This document shows positions 33,543-41,329 of a stretch of DNA of 64,000 nucleotides, piece after piece. Every line of letters begins with the position of its first letter. Position 1 is the stretch's first letter. The stretch lies in contig NZ_LVWA01000004.1 in NCBI RefSeq assembly GCF_001907195.1, positions 620,001-684,000 on the forward strand, read 5' to 3'. The DNA comes from Pontibacter flavimaris (GTDB lineage Bacteria; Bacteroidota; Bacteroidia; Cytophagales; Hymenobacteraceae). Position numbers and translations under genes: made by a program. The notes beneath the pieces were generated by a model, which did no database searches, had not been told where the DNA came from, and saw only the letters and a program-made list of their open reading frames with translations.

Positions 33543-34445
33543 ATGGAGGAGGTACCGTTACAGAAACTGGAGGACGATTTGCTGCGGGAGCAGGGGGTGG
33601 AGCTGTGGGTGAAGCGCGAGGATTTGCTGCATCCGCACATCTCGGGCAATAAGTGGCGCAAACTCAAGTATAACCTGCAGGAGGCCCGGCAACAGGGACA
33701 TCATTCGTTACTTACCTTCGGCGGGGCCTACTCCAACCACATTGCAGCCACAGCGGCGGCAGGACGGGAGTATGGTCTCAAAACCATCGGCATCATCCGG
33801 GGTGAGGAGCATCTGCCGCTCAATCCTACCCTTAGTTTTGCCACTTCCTGCAGCATGGAGCTGCACTACATCAGCCGCGAGAAGTATAAACTGAAAGCCG
33901 AGCCAGATTTTCTGGAGGAACTGCAGCAGCAATTTGGCAATGTATACGTGCTGCCCGAAGGTGGCACCAACCTGCTGGCCATAAAAGGCTGCGCCGAGAT
34001 TGTGCAGGACATCCCCTTAAAGTATGATTACATCTGCAGCGCGATGGGTACGGGCGGAACGCTGGCAGGCATCGTAGCAGGCTTGGCCGGAGAGAAGCAG
34101 GTGCTCGGTTTTCCGGCTTTGAAAGGAGGCGAGTTTTTAAAGCAGGAAGTAGCGGAACTGGTGCAGGCTTACAGTGGCCATCCCTACAGCAACTGGCAAC
34201 TCATCTCCGATTACCATTTCGGGGGCTATGCCAAGGTAAAGCCGGAGCTGCTAACGTTTATGGAGGAGTTCAGGCAGAAGTACCATATCCCGCTTGATCC
34301 GATCTATACTGGCAAAATGATGTACGGCTTGTTCGACCTTATCCGGGAGGGCTTTTTTGCGCGGGGCAGCCGGATTGTAGTGTTGCATACGGGCGGGCTG
34401 CAGGGTAACGCTGGCTTCCGGGAACGGCTGGGGCTGCAGGTATAG
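33543..34445 (+). CDS. PLP-dependent ACC deaminase / D-cysteine desulfhydrase family enzyme
   Basis: A 300-residue fold-type II PLP enzyme. The PLP-binding lysine is K37 in HISGNKWRKLKYN, followed by FGGAYSNHIAATAAAG and the phosphate-binding GTGGTLAG near 174-181. The substrate loop HTGGLQGNAGF closes the sequence. Known activities of the group are 1-aminocyclopropane-1-carboxylate deaminase and D-cysteine desulfhydrase, both releasing ammonia and a keto acid; the latter is more likely in bacteria without plant association, but sequence alone cannot decide. It stands alone with a spacer of 70 bp before the DUF4230 gene. Confidence 0.87.
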   Translation: MEEVPLQKLEDDLLREQGVELWVKREDLLHPHISGNKWRKLKYNLQEARQQGHHSLLTFGGAYSNHIAATAAAGREYGLKTIGIIRGEEHLPLNPTLSFATSCSMELHYISREKYKLKAEPDFLEELQQQFGNVYVLPEGGTNLLAIKGCAEIVQDIPLKYDYICSAMGTGGTLAGIVAGLAGEKQVLGFPALKGGEFLKQEVAELVQAYSGHPYSNWQLISDYHFGGYAKVKPELLTFMEEFRQKYHIPLDPIYTGKMMYGLFDLIREGFFARGSRIVVLHTGGLQGNAGFRERLGLQV

Positions 34446-34515
34446 GCCGCATTTTGTAGCACAATATTTGTAACACCGTATGTGTACCTATAATCCGTAA
34501 AATACAAAGTACTAC

Positions 34516-35151
34516 ATGCCCTTACTTCGTTTTCTATTTAAACTGCTTCCCCTGGTTATACTTGTCTGGCTCGGTTTCTTTCTGTGGCGTACCGTCGGCG
34601 ATTACTTCAGCAAGCCGGACGTGAAAGAGGAGCCGAAAGTGGTCGTAAACTTCAGTACCGTGCTTACCTCGGTGGAGGACCTGGGCCGCATGGAGTTGGT
34701 GCGCTACAATTTTAAGGATGTGGTGGAGTATGAAAAGGAGGTCTCGCGCTGGATCCCGAACTCGAAGGTGGCGCTCATTGTGTCCGGCGAGGCCGTAGGC
34801 TGCTTGGACTTTACTAAAATCACCGAAGCCGATATTGAGTTTCTGGGCGACTCGCTGGTGCAGGTAGCGTTACCCGAGCCGGAGCTGTGCTACTACAAAA
34901 TCGACCACAACAAGACCAAGGTTTTCAGCAAGGAGAATACCTACTTCCAGGACGCCGACCTGGTGCAGGAAAGCTACAGGTATGCCGAAGCCAACGTGAG
35001 AGACGCCGCCCTACGCTCTGGCATACTTAACCAAACGAAGGTAAACGCTGAGAAGATTCTAAAGCCGATGCTGGAAGAGATAACCGGCCGCCGCGTGGTG
35101 CTGGTGCCCCAGCGCAGAATCCAGAACCCGGAGATGGGGCCGAAGCGGTAG
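34516..35151 (+). CDS. DUF4230 domain membrane-anchored protein
   Basis: A 211-residue protein with one N-terminal membrane helix (about 8-26) and an exported domain starting FSTVLTSVEDLGRMELVRYNFKDVVEYEKEVS. It continues SKVALIVSGEAVGCLDFTKI and ends in a helix that contains AEKILKPMLEEITG. This is the DUF4230 pattern, similar to the membrane-proximal domain of SPFH-like proteins. Function unknown. It is convergent with an AT-rich hypothetical gene. Confidence 0.82.
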   Translation: MPLLRFLFKLLPLVILVWLGFFLWRTVGDYFSKPDVKEEPKVVVNFSTVLTSVEDLGRMELVRYNFKDVVEYEKEVSRWIPNSKVALIVSGEAVGCLDFTKITEADIEFLGDSLVQVALPEPELCYYKIDHNKTKVFSKENTYFQDADLVQESYRYAEANVRDAALRSGILNQTKVNAEKILKPMLEEITGRRVVLVPQRRIQNPEMGPKR

Positions 35152-35226
35152 GGGGTGCGACTAGAGCAGCCAATCGTACTGGGTTTTAGGGTGGCGTAAC
35201 TGCCCTATAGGTATAATTGTGACTTG

Positions 35227-35829
35227 TTATTCTTTATTTTGTATGTATTCTTCAGCTTCAAAAGACTGAAAGGCTGCTTGTTTTAATCTGGCTATCAAAG
35301 CAGCGCATATTTCTTTGCTTGCAACTATTCCAAATTCCTTCTGATAGTCGTAATTCGTTACAAGAATATAATCGGGTTCATGAAGGAACTTCATTGTATC
35401 GCTGTTCAAGCCAGCAAATGTTTCATCAAAGTCAGTCCATCTGTTTGGGAATTGCTTATCCATCCATTTAAGAAATTCATTCTCTTTTATTTCTTCTCTG
35501 CTGAAGAGATAGAAATAAGTTCCATATTGATAAGGATAGAAGAAACCATCTTTAGGGTAAATTAGTAGTTCTTGCTCCACCTTTTTGCTCAGACCAAACC
35601 AAGTCCTTCTTTCTTTTTCGAATAACTTAAACCTTATACCCTGCTCACTCAGCTCATCAAAAGACATCACATATTGATAGTCAGGAAGGATAAACTGGTA
35701 GATGAGGTAGCCTTCGAGCTTAAGAAGTTCATAGATTAATGTTTCTTCAATTTCTGAATCGAAGTCAATACGAGTTTTGACTTCTTCTCCGGCAGGATGA
35801 AAAAAGGCTATGTTATGTTTTTTCTTCAA
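35227..35829 (-). CDS. AT-rich hypothetical protein with TTG start
   Basis: This is a 200-residue soluble protein rich in aromatic residues (FFYPYQYGTYFYLFSREEIKENEFLKW). It starts at a TTG (35827-35829, LKKKHNIAFFHPAGEE); no upstream ATG is in frame before a stop. Its base composition is far AT-richer than neighbouring DUF4230 and recX, and AAGTATA copies are absent, which suggests recent acquisition. No family is recognised; the style resembles small immunity-type proteins, but no toxin gene is near. Confidence 0.55.
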   Translation of the reverse strand: MKKKHNIAFFHPAGEEVKTRIDFDSEIEETLIYELLKLEGYLIYQFILPDYQYVMSFDELSEQGIRFKLFEKERRTWFGLSKKVEQELLIYPKDGFFYPYQYGTYFYLFSREEIKENEFLKWMDKQFPNRWTDFDETFAGLNSDTMKFLHEPDYILVTNYDYQKEFGIVASKEICAALIARLKQAAFQSFEAEEYIQNKE

Positions 35830-35956
35830 ATGATTTTAATGCGTTTTGTAAATTGTAGATAACCAGAGGCTTCTTTGACCTGTCAACATTATATGTAGAA
35901 TAAATCGTGCAAAAGCAAAATACAAAAAATACTAGGCCCAACTTGAGCCTGCTTTC

Positions 35957-35994
35957 CCTGCCACAAGTTACGCTACCGCTAAGCTTGCGGCAGG
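35957..35994. repeat. Stable 11-bp hairpin upstream of the AT-rich gene
   Basis: CCTGCCACAAG (35957-35967) pairs with CTTGCGGCAGG (35984-35994) with one wobble and a 16-base loop. It lies between the start of the AT-rich gene and the end of recX. On the minus strand it could end recX transcription, though no T tract follows. Confidence 0.55.
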
Positions 35995-36004
35995 TTATAC
36001 TTTT

Positions 36005-36490
36005 CTATCCTTCCTCCAACCCCTTCAGCGCATCCTGGATCAGGTCGCTTTCATAGCCTTTGCTCATGAGGTAATAGGTGAGTTTCTGGCGGCGGGCGAA
36101 GGGGTTCTTCTCCTTTTCGGTGGCGTTCTTCTTCTCCAGCAGGTGTAGCAGGTTCTGCTCGTATAGGTCGGGGTCAATCTCTTTCAGGCCTTGCTTGATG
36201 CAGTAGTCGGAGATGCCTTTGCTTTTGAGGCCCTGCATGATCTTGCGGCGGCCCCACTTCTTCAGGCCATACTTGCCCCGCACGTAGCTCTGGGCGTAAC
36301 GTTCCTCATCAATCAGCTTTTCCTGGCTCAGGCGCACGATCAGCTCCTCCACATCGTCGGGTTCTAGGCCGTAGGAGTAGAGTTTGCCGCGCACCTCCTG
36401 CTGGGTGCGGTCCTGGTAGGCACAATAGGCGGCGGCTTTGATCAGCGCCTCCTTGGGGGTATAGGTTTTCTGCTTCTTGTCGCGTTCCAA
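36005..36490 (-). CDS. recX: Regulatory protein RecX
   Basis: A 161-residue protein made of three-helix repeats, as in RecX. Key segments are ALIKAAAYCAYQDRTQQEVRGKLYSYG (first repeat), IDEERYAQSYVRGKYGLKKWGRRKIMQGLKSKGIS (second, the best conserved part) and NPFARRQKLTYYLMSKGYESDLIQDAL (third). RecX binds the RecA filament and limits recombination. RecA is not encoded in the window. The upstream spacer (36491-36834) holds composite repeat 2 and no gene. Confidence 0.9.
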   Translation of the reverse strand: MERDKKQKTYTPKEALIKAAAYCAYQDRTQQEVRGKLYSYGLEPDDVEELIVRLSQEKLIDEERYAQSYVRGKYGLKKWGRRKIMQGLKSKGISDYCIKQGLKEIDPDLYEQNLLHLLEKKNATEKEKNPFARRQKLTYYLMSKGYESDLIQDALKGLEEG

Positions 36491-36520
36491 AAGTATAAAT
36501 CAGCTTTTACAAAGATAAAA

Positions 36521-36800
36521 CAAGTTTAAGAGTTAGAAAGTTGAGGGAGTTTAGGAGTTAGAGAGTTGGGGAGTTAAAAAGTTAGAAGGTTAGAAGGTTA
36601 GAAAGTTAAGTGAGTTTAGGAGTTGGTTTTGTAGGGACAGGTCGCGACCTGTCCGCGCTACAGCCTCTTTTGTGAAACTTATACTTTGGCTAGAGCAATG
36701 ACAGGTTCCCCGCCTTGGACAAGGAGGGGTTAGGGGTGGTTGGAAACGTTACCACAATCCTGCCCATCCTCTCATCCTGAAAATCCTGATTCAGACCAGC
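36521..36800 (+). repeat. Composite dispersed repeat, copy 2
   Basis: It has the same module order as 33258-33490: GTTAGAAA/GTTAGGAG-type words (36521-36610), the perfect palindrome GGACAGGTCGCGACCTGTCC inside 36631-36662, CCCCGCCTTGGACAAGGAGG with GGTTAGGGGTGG (36698-36743), and CCTGAAAATCCTGATTCAGA (36777-36796). It fills most of the 36491-36834 spacer. Confidence 0.85.
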
Positions 36801-36809
36801 AATTAAACT

Positions 36810-36817
36810 TACCTTTG
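36810..36817 (+). promoter_or_regulatory. Candidate -7 box TACCTTTG upstream of the EamA transporter
   Basis: The octamer matches TAnnTTTG and sits 17 bases before the ATG at 36835. The -33 region is occupied by the composite repeat and shows no TTTG, so the call is tentative. Confidence 0.45.
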
Positions 36818-36834
36818 CGGCCGGGAAGTATAAC

Positions 36835-37713
36835 ATGAAAGTATCAAAAGGAGTGGTGTACATGCTGCTGTCGACGTTCTTTTTTGCGTTGATGCAGGTG
36901 TGCGTGAAAGGGGTGCCGCGTATCCCGGCCGAGGAGATTATCTTGTTCCGCTCGCTGATTTCGCTGGCCATCAGCCTGGTGTTTCTGCGCCGGGCTGGGG
37001 TGAGCGTGTGGGGCAACAACCGCAAATGGCTGTTCGCGCGCGGGGCTTTCGGAGCAGTGGCCCTGATCCTGTTCTTTAACGTGCTGCAGAACATCCCGCT
37101 GGCCACGGCGGCTACGTTGCAGTACATGTCTCCGATCTTCACGGCTATCCTGGGCGTTTTTATTGTGAAGGAGCGGGTGCAGCCCTGGCAGTGGGTGTTC
37201 TTTCTGGTATCGTTTGCAGGCGTGCTGGTAATTGAGGGCGTGGAGACAAATGTGGACAGTTTATACTTGTGGCTGGGCGTGGTGAGTGCCGTGTTTACGG
37301 GCGTGGCCTACAGCATTGTGCGTCGCCTGAACGTGAGGGAGCATCCGCTGGTCATCATCTTTTACTTTCCGCTGGTCACGCTGCCGGTAGTGGGTATTTA
37401 TACTTTGTTTAACTGGGTGCAGCCCGAGGGTTGGGAGTGGGTTATACTTTTGCTCGTGGGCCTGTTCACGCAGCTGGGCCAGTACTACATGACGCTTTCC
37501 TACCAGCACGAGGAGATCTCCAAAGTGGCTAATCTCACCTACATCGGCATCATCTACGCGCTGCTGTTCGGCTTCTTTTTCTTTGGGGAGCTGCTTCATG
37601 TAGGGACCTATGTGGGCATGGCGCTGGTGCTGCTGGGCGTGATCCTGAACATACAGTACAAAAATAAGCGCAGCAAAAAAGCAACCCTTACCGCCGGGTC
37701 GGGCTCTACCTAA
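36835..37713 (+). CDS. EamA/DMT family transporter
   Basis: A 292-residue inner-membrane protein with ten predicted helices arranged as two EamA repeats. The first starts MKVSKGVVYMLLSTFFFALMQVCVKGV and contains LATAATLQYMSPIFTAILGVFIVKERV, a typical EamA signature. The second is around 150-285 with SYQHEEISKVANLTYIGIIYALLFGFFFFGELLH. Members of this family move metabolites or amino acids; the substrate is unknown. A second transporter of the family is encoded at 41330-42277. Confidence 0.9.
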   Translation: MKVSKGVVYMLLSTFFFALMQVCVKGVPRIPAEEIILFRSLISLAISLVFLRRAGVSVWGNNRKWLFARGAFGAVALILFFNVLQNIPLATAATLQYMSPIFTAILGVFIVKERVQPWQWVFFLVSFAGVLVIEGVETNVDSLYLWLGVVSAVFTGVAYSIVRRLNVREHPLVIIFYFPLVTLPVVGIYTLFNWVQPEGWEWVILLLVGLFTQLGQYYMTLSYQHEEISKVANLTYIGIIYALLFGFFFFGELLHVGTYVGMALVLLGVILNIQYKNKRSKKATLTAGSGST

Positions 37714-37768
37714 GCAGGGAGCCCTTCTGCAAAGTATAAAATTGTGGTTTTGTGCTGACGATTAGGTG

Positions 37769-37800
37769 TTTCCTGCGTATCTTTTTAGCTGATATGTTTG
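37769..37800 (+). promoter_or_regulatory. Candidate promoter of the DUF5686 gene
   Basis: TTTC (37769-37772) and TATGTTTG (37793-37800, a perfect TAnnTTTG) are 20 bp apart, the spacing expected for Bacteroidota primary sigma factor promoters. The ATG is 18 bases downstream. Confidence 0.6.
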
Positions 37801-37818
37801 CTACTAACCCTTTAGCAC

Positions 37819-40410
37819 ATGCGCCACACCTACCTGCTTTTGTTGCTGCTCCTTTTGCCTGCCCTAAGTATGGCAGGTACGCTGCGCGGCCGCGTCACCG
37901 ATGAAAACAACAAGGGGCTGCCCTTTGCCAGCATCTACATCAAAGAAACCGCCAGCGGCACCGCCACCAACGACCAGGGCCTGTACCAACTGCAGCTCAG
38001 CCCGGGCACCTATACGCTGGAGTTTAAGTACGTGGGCTACCGCGCCCATACCCAAACCGTCACCATTGGCGAGGCGGCGCAGGAGCTGAACGTGCAGCTG
38101 CAGCCCGAGGTGCTCAACCTGAAGGAAGTGGTGGTGAAAGCCTCCGACGAAGACCCCGCCTACGCCATCATGCGCAACGCCATCCGGCTGCGCAAATACC
38201 ACCGCGACGAGGTGAATGCCTGGAGCGCCCGTGTGTACATGAAAGGCGTGGCCCGCATGGATAAAGTGCCTGCAAAAGTACTAGGTATCAAGATTGTGGA
38301 TGTGGATACGGGCATCGTCTACTTGTCGGAGTCGGTGTCAGAGCTGGCGTTTAAGAAACCGAACAAGATCTCGGAGCGGATGATCTCGAGCAAGGTGAGT
38401 GGCCAGAAAAGAGGCTTCAGCTTTAACCAGGCCTCCGAAATGAGCATCAGCTTTTACGACCCGCTGCTGAAGGTGGAGGGGCTGAGCGAGCGCGGGTTTG
38501 TGTCGCCGCTGGCCAATAATGCCTTCATGTTTTACCGCTTCGAGTACCTGGGCACCTTCCAGGAGAACGGCCGCACCATCAACAAGATCAAAGTCATTCC
38601 CCGCCGCAAACACGACCCGGTTTTTGCGGGTAACATTTACATTGTAGACGGCAGTTGGCGCATCCACAGCACTGATTTGAGGCTCACCAAGGATGCCGGA
38701 ATTGAGTTTGTGGACTGGATACGGGTACGGCAAGTGTATGCCCCGGTGGCAGAGGAAGTATGGATGCCGGTGTCGCAGCGCTTTACCTTTGAGGCGGCGG
38801 GCCTGGGCTTTAAAGGCGGCGGCTATGCCATGGGCGTGTACTCTAACTACAAAGTGCAACCTGCTTATGCTACACCGCCGAGGGTGGAGGAAGTAGCGCC
38901 GGAGCCGACCCCGGAAACAGAAGTTGCCGCAGCCAGGCCAGCCAAAAAACCCAAGTATAAAGTAGTAGCGCCAGAAGCAGCGGAGCGGCCGGCACAGCCC
39001 GTGGTAAGCGATGAGTTGTTCAGCAAGGAGGTGCTGCTGGTGGAGAAAAACGCCAACAAGCGCGATTCGGCCTACTGGGCCTCCATCAGGCCGGTGCCGC
39101 TCACGCAGGAGGAGGTGGTGGATTACCACAAAAAGGACAGCCTCGAAGTCATCAAAAACTCCAAACCTTACCAGGACTCACTCGACGCGGTACGCAACAA
39201 GCCCTCCTTCGGCAGTTTTCTGATGGGCGGTTATACGTATTCGAAGAGCTACGAGCGCAAATTCTACCGTTTCGACCCGCTGCTGAGCCTGTCGGGCGGG
39301 GCAAGCATTCTGCAGTACAACACCGTAGAGGGCGTGGCGGCGGATGTGCGCGTCAGCTACCGCAAGTCGTTTGAAGACCGGACCTATTACCAGGTAGAGC
39401 CTACGGTGCGCTACGGGTTTAGCAACCAGAAACTGAACGCCAAACTAAACCTGAGTTACCAGTACGACCCGATTAAAAACAGCACCATAAGTATAGAGGG
39501 CGGCCGCTACGTGGCCCAGATCAACTACCTGGACCCGATCTCGCCTTTCGTGAACACGCTTTATACGTTACTAGCCGAGCGCAATTACCTGAAACTCTAC
39601 CAGCGCGACTATGGGCAGGTAAGCTACCGCAGCGAACTCTGGAACGGGTTGCGACTGACCACTTCGGTTAACTATGCGCACCGCATGCCGCTGGAGAACA
39701 CCACCGACTTCAGTTTCAGGGACCGCGGTACGGATGAGCCAAGCCGCTTCACGCCTAACGTGCCGGTAAACGCTGAACTGGAAGATGCCGCCTTCACGCC
39801 ACACCAGGCCCTGACTTTTACGGCTGCGCTAAGTATAAAGCCGGGCCAGCGCTACATCTCCCGCCCCGACAATAAGATCAACCTGCCATCCAGGTATCCC
39901 ACGCTTACCCTAAGTTACCGGGGTGGTCTTAAGGTGTTGGGGGGCGATGTGAAGTACAGCACGGCCGGATTAAGTATAGCTGATGACGTGAGTTTTGGCC
40001 TGCTGGGCCGCAGCAAGTATAGCGTGCTGGGGGCGGTGTTCTGGGGCAAGGAAGACATGCGCCTGCTGGACTATAAGCACTTCAATGGCAACCGCACCTT
40101 AGTTGCGGGCACCTACGAAGGCTTTCAACTGCTCGACTACTACCGCTACAGCACCAACAACCGCTACCTGGAGGCGCATTACGAGCATCATTTCAATGGC
40201 TTCCTGTTCAACAAAATTCCGCTGTTCCGAAAGCTGAAGTGGCAGGAGGTGGTGAGTTTGAATTACCTCAACACGCAGGCCTCGCGGCACTACCTGGAGT
40301 TGGGGCTGGGCATCGAGCACATCTTTAAAGTATTCCGGGTAGATTTCGTGACCTCGTTCCAGGAAGGCAACAGAGCCAGAACAGGCGTGATGGTTGGTTT
40401 CGGATTCTGA
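37819..40410 (+). CDS. DUF5686 family outer-membrane protein with CarboxypepD_reg-like domain
   Basis: An 863-residue exported protein. A signal peptide (1-19) is followed by a carboxypeptidase-regulatory-like Ig domain (GRVTDENNKGLPFASIYIKETASGTATNDQG to about 95). The DUF5686 body then runs to the C-terminus; its last part (about 470-863) is rich in alternating aromatic beta strands and ends TGVMVGFGF with a terminal Phe, typical of an outer-membrane barrel. An Ala/Pro-rich insert (EVAPEPTPETEVAAARPAKKP, about 350-400) is probably a flexible linker. The role is unknown; relatives occur throughout Bacteroidota. The gene may include the small lipoprotein gene downstream (87 bp gap) in one unit. 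Confidence 0.85.
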   Translation: MRHTYLLLLLLLLPALSMAGTLRGRVTDENNKGLPFASIYIKETASGTATNDQGLYQLQLSPGTYTLEFKYVGYRAHTQTVTIGEAAQELNVQLQPEVLNLKEVVVKASDEDPAYAIMRNAIRLRKYHRDEVNAWSARVYMKGVARMDKVPAKVLGIKIVDVDTGIVYLSESVSELAFKKPNKISERMISSKVSGQKRGFSFNQASEMSISFYDPLLKVEGLSERGFVSPLANNAFMFYRFEYLGTFQENGRTINKIKVIPRRKHDPVFAGNIYIVDGSWRIHSTDLRLTKDAGIEFVDWIRVRQVYAPVAEEVWMPVSQRFTFEAAGLGFKGGGYAMGVYSNYKVQPAYATPPRVEEVAPEPTPETEVAAARPAKKPKYKVVAPEAAERPAQPVVSDELFSKEVLLVEKNANKRDSAYWASIRPVPLTQEEVVDYHKKDSLEVIKNSKPYQDSLDAVRNKPSFGSFLMGGYTYSKSYERKFYRFDPLLSLSGGASILQYNTVEGVAADVRVSYRKSFEDRTYYQVEPTVRYGFSNQKLNAKLNLSYQYDPIKNSTISIEGGRYVAQINYLDPISPFVNTLYTLLAERNYLKLYQRDYGQVSYRSELWNGLRLTTSVNYAHRMPLENTTDFSFRDRGTDEPSRFTPNVPVNAELEDAAFTPHQALTFTAALSIKPGQRYISRPDNKINLPSRYPTLTLSYRGGLKVLGGDVKYSTAGLSIADDVSFGLLGRSKYSVLGAVFWGKEDMRLLDYKHFNGNRTLVAGTYEGFQLLDYYRYSTNNRYLEAHYEHHFNGFLFNKIPLFRKLKWQEVVSLNYLNTQASRHYLELGLGIEHIFKVFRVDFVTSFQEGNRARTGVMVGFGF

Positions 40411-40496
40411 GACGACAGCACGGTATGCTCGCTGCCGCATAACCTAAGCGGCGCGGAGGCCGTTAAAAAAGCCGAAGAACTAATGAACAACGAATC

Positions 40497-40802
40497 ATGA
40501 AGACATCAGATATAGTAAAATCAGGCTTGGTGCTGGCATTTGCCTCGGTTGTAGGCTTCGGCTGCAGTCAAAGTGCTGAGAATATGCAGGAGGAAAAAGA
40601 CACAGGCACCTCAGAGGCGGTTGTGGAGGGTGACGAAGGGGCTGCGAATCTAAGCAACCCGCGCCCTGCCCCCATCGGCGACACAGCCGTAACCGGTGAG
40701 CAGGCCGACCAGTTCGGCGACGTAGAATCCAATGTAGATACCGCCGCCCGCCAAATGCAGCAGATGGAGAAGCAAAAGCAGCAAGGCACTACCACAAACT
40801 AA
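40497..40802 (+). CDS. Small polar lipoprotein
   Basis: A 101-residue protein with a lipoprotein signal (VGFGC, Cys 23). The mature 78 residues are polar, acidic first (EEKDTGTSEAVVEGDEGAANL) and Gln/Lys-rich last (MQQMEKQKQQGTTTN), and probably unstructured. No family is recognised. A terminator follows at 40817-40854. Confidence 0.65.
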   Translation: MKTSDIVKSGLVLAFASVVGFGCSQSAENMQEEKDTGTSEAVVEGDEGAANLSNPRPAPIGDTAVTGEQADQFGDVESNVDTAARQMQQMEKQKQQGTTTN

Positions 40803-40816
40803 GTATAACAAGTATG

Positions 40817-40858
40817 AAAAGCTCCTCACTGACGATAGTTGGTGAGGAGCTTTTGTTT
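40817..40858 (+). terminator. Rho-independent terminator
   Basis: The perfect 13-bp stem AAAAGCTCCTCAC / GTGAGGAGCTTTT (40817-40829 with 40842-40854) is followed by GTTTT. Confidence 0.9.
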
Positions 40859-40982
40859 TAGGGCGAGTAACCCCAAAGAGCAGGAGAGCTGCAGCCCAGG
40901 GTCCAACCACCCCTGCCCCTCCTTTTCACCCCACCCCAACCCTCCCCTAAGAACAGGGGAGGGAGCTCAGTTCAAGTTGCAT

Positions 40983-41130
40983 CAGCAGCGGCTATCGAAC
41001 TGATCCCAGTCCTTGGGTTGAGCGCCTTGTGAGATCCGGTGCCGCGCATGCGGCAGCGCCCTGGCGCAGGAGGGAACACAGCGCGATGCCAAAGGACGAG
41101 CCCTCTCGGGCTTGAGAGCACCAAAGTGTA
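40983..41130 (+). repeat. Dispersed structured intergenic repeat R1, copy 3
   Basis: Nearly identical to copy 1 (9733-9880) and the same length. The inner stem is GCCGC-GCAT-GCGGC here against GCCAC-GCTA-GTGGC in copy 1, so a paired base change keeps the stem. The outer arm GTCCTTGGG faces CCAAAGGAC (one mismatch). The 40803-41329 spacer also holds a CCCCTCC-type repeat (40897-40968), a terminator, R2/R3 hairpins and AAGTATA copies, and no gene. Confidence 0.8.
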
Positions 41131-41221
41131 AAATGAAACGATGGGTAAGTATAGTCTGGAGGATCAGCAGCAGCTAGAAAGTATAGCTTGATTCTAGTTG
41201 CGGGATGCAACAGCTATGGAA

Positions 41222-41312
41222 GACACAAGCGGATGCTTGCGCCAGATAAGTATAAAGTATAGCTCAAGTATAAATATGCCTTTTCAAGCCAGCTGAATCG
41301 CAGACTGAATCT
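41222..41312 (+). repeat. R2/R3 hairpin repeats, locus 3 (shortened)
   Basis: The R2 frame is reduced to GACACAAGC-GGAT-GCTTGCGCCAG (41222-41245), a clean 5-bp hairpin. A diverged R3 (CCTTTTCAAGCCAGCTGAAT) follows at 41277-41312. The order R1, then R2, then R3 is the same as at loci 1 and 2. Confidence 0.65.
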
Positions 41313-41329
41313 TATACTTAATTACAAAC

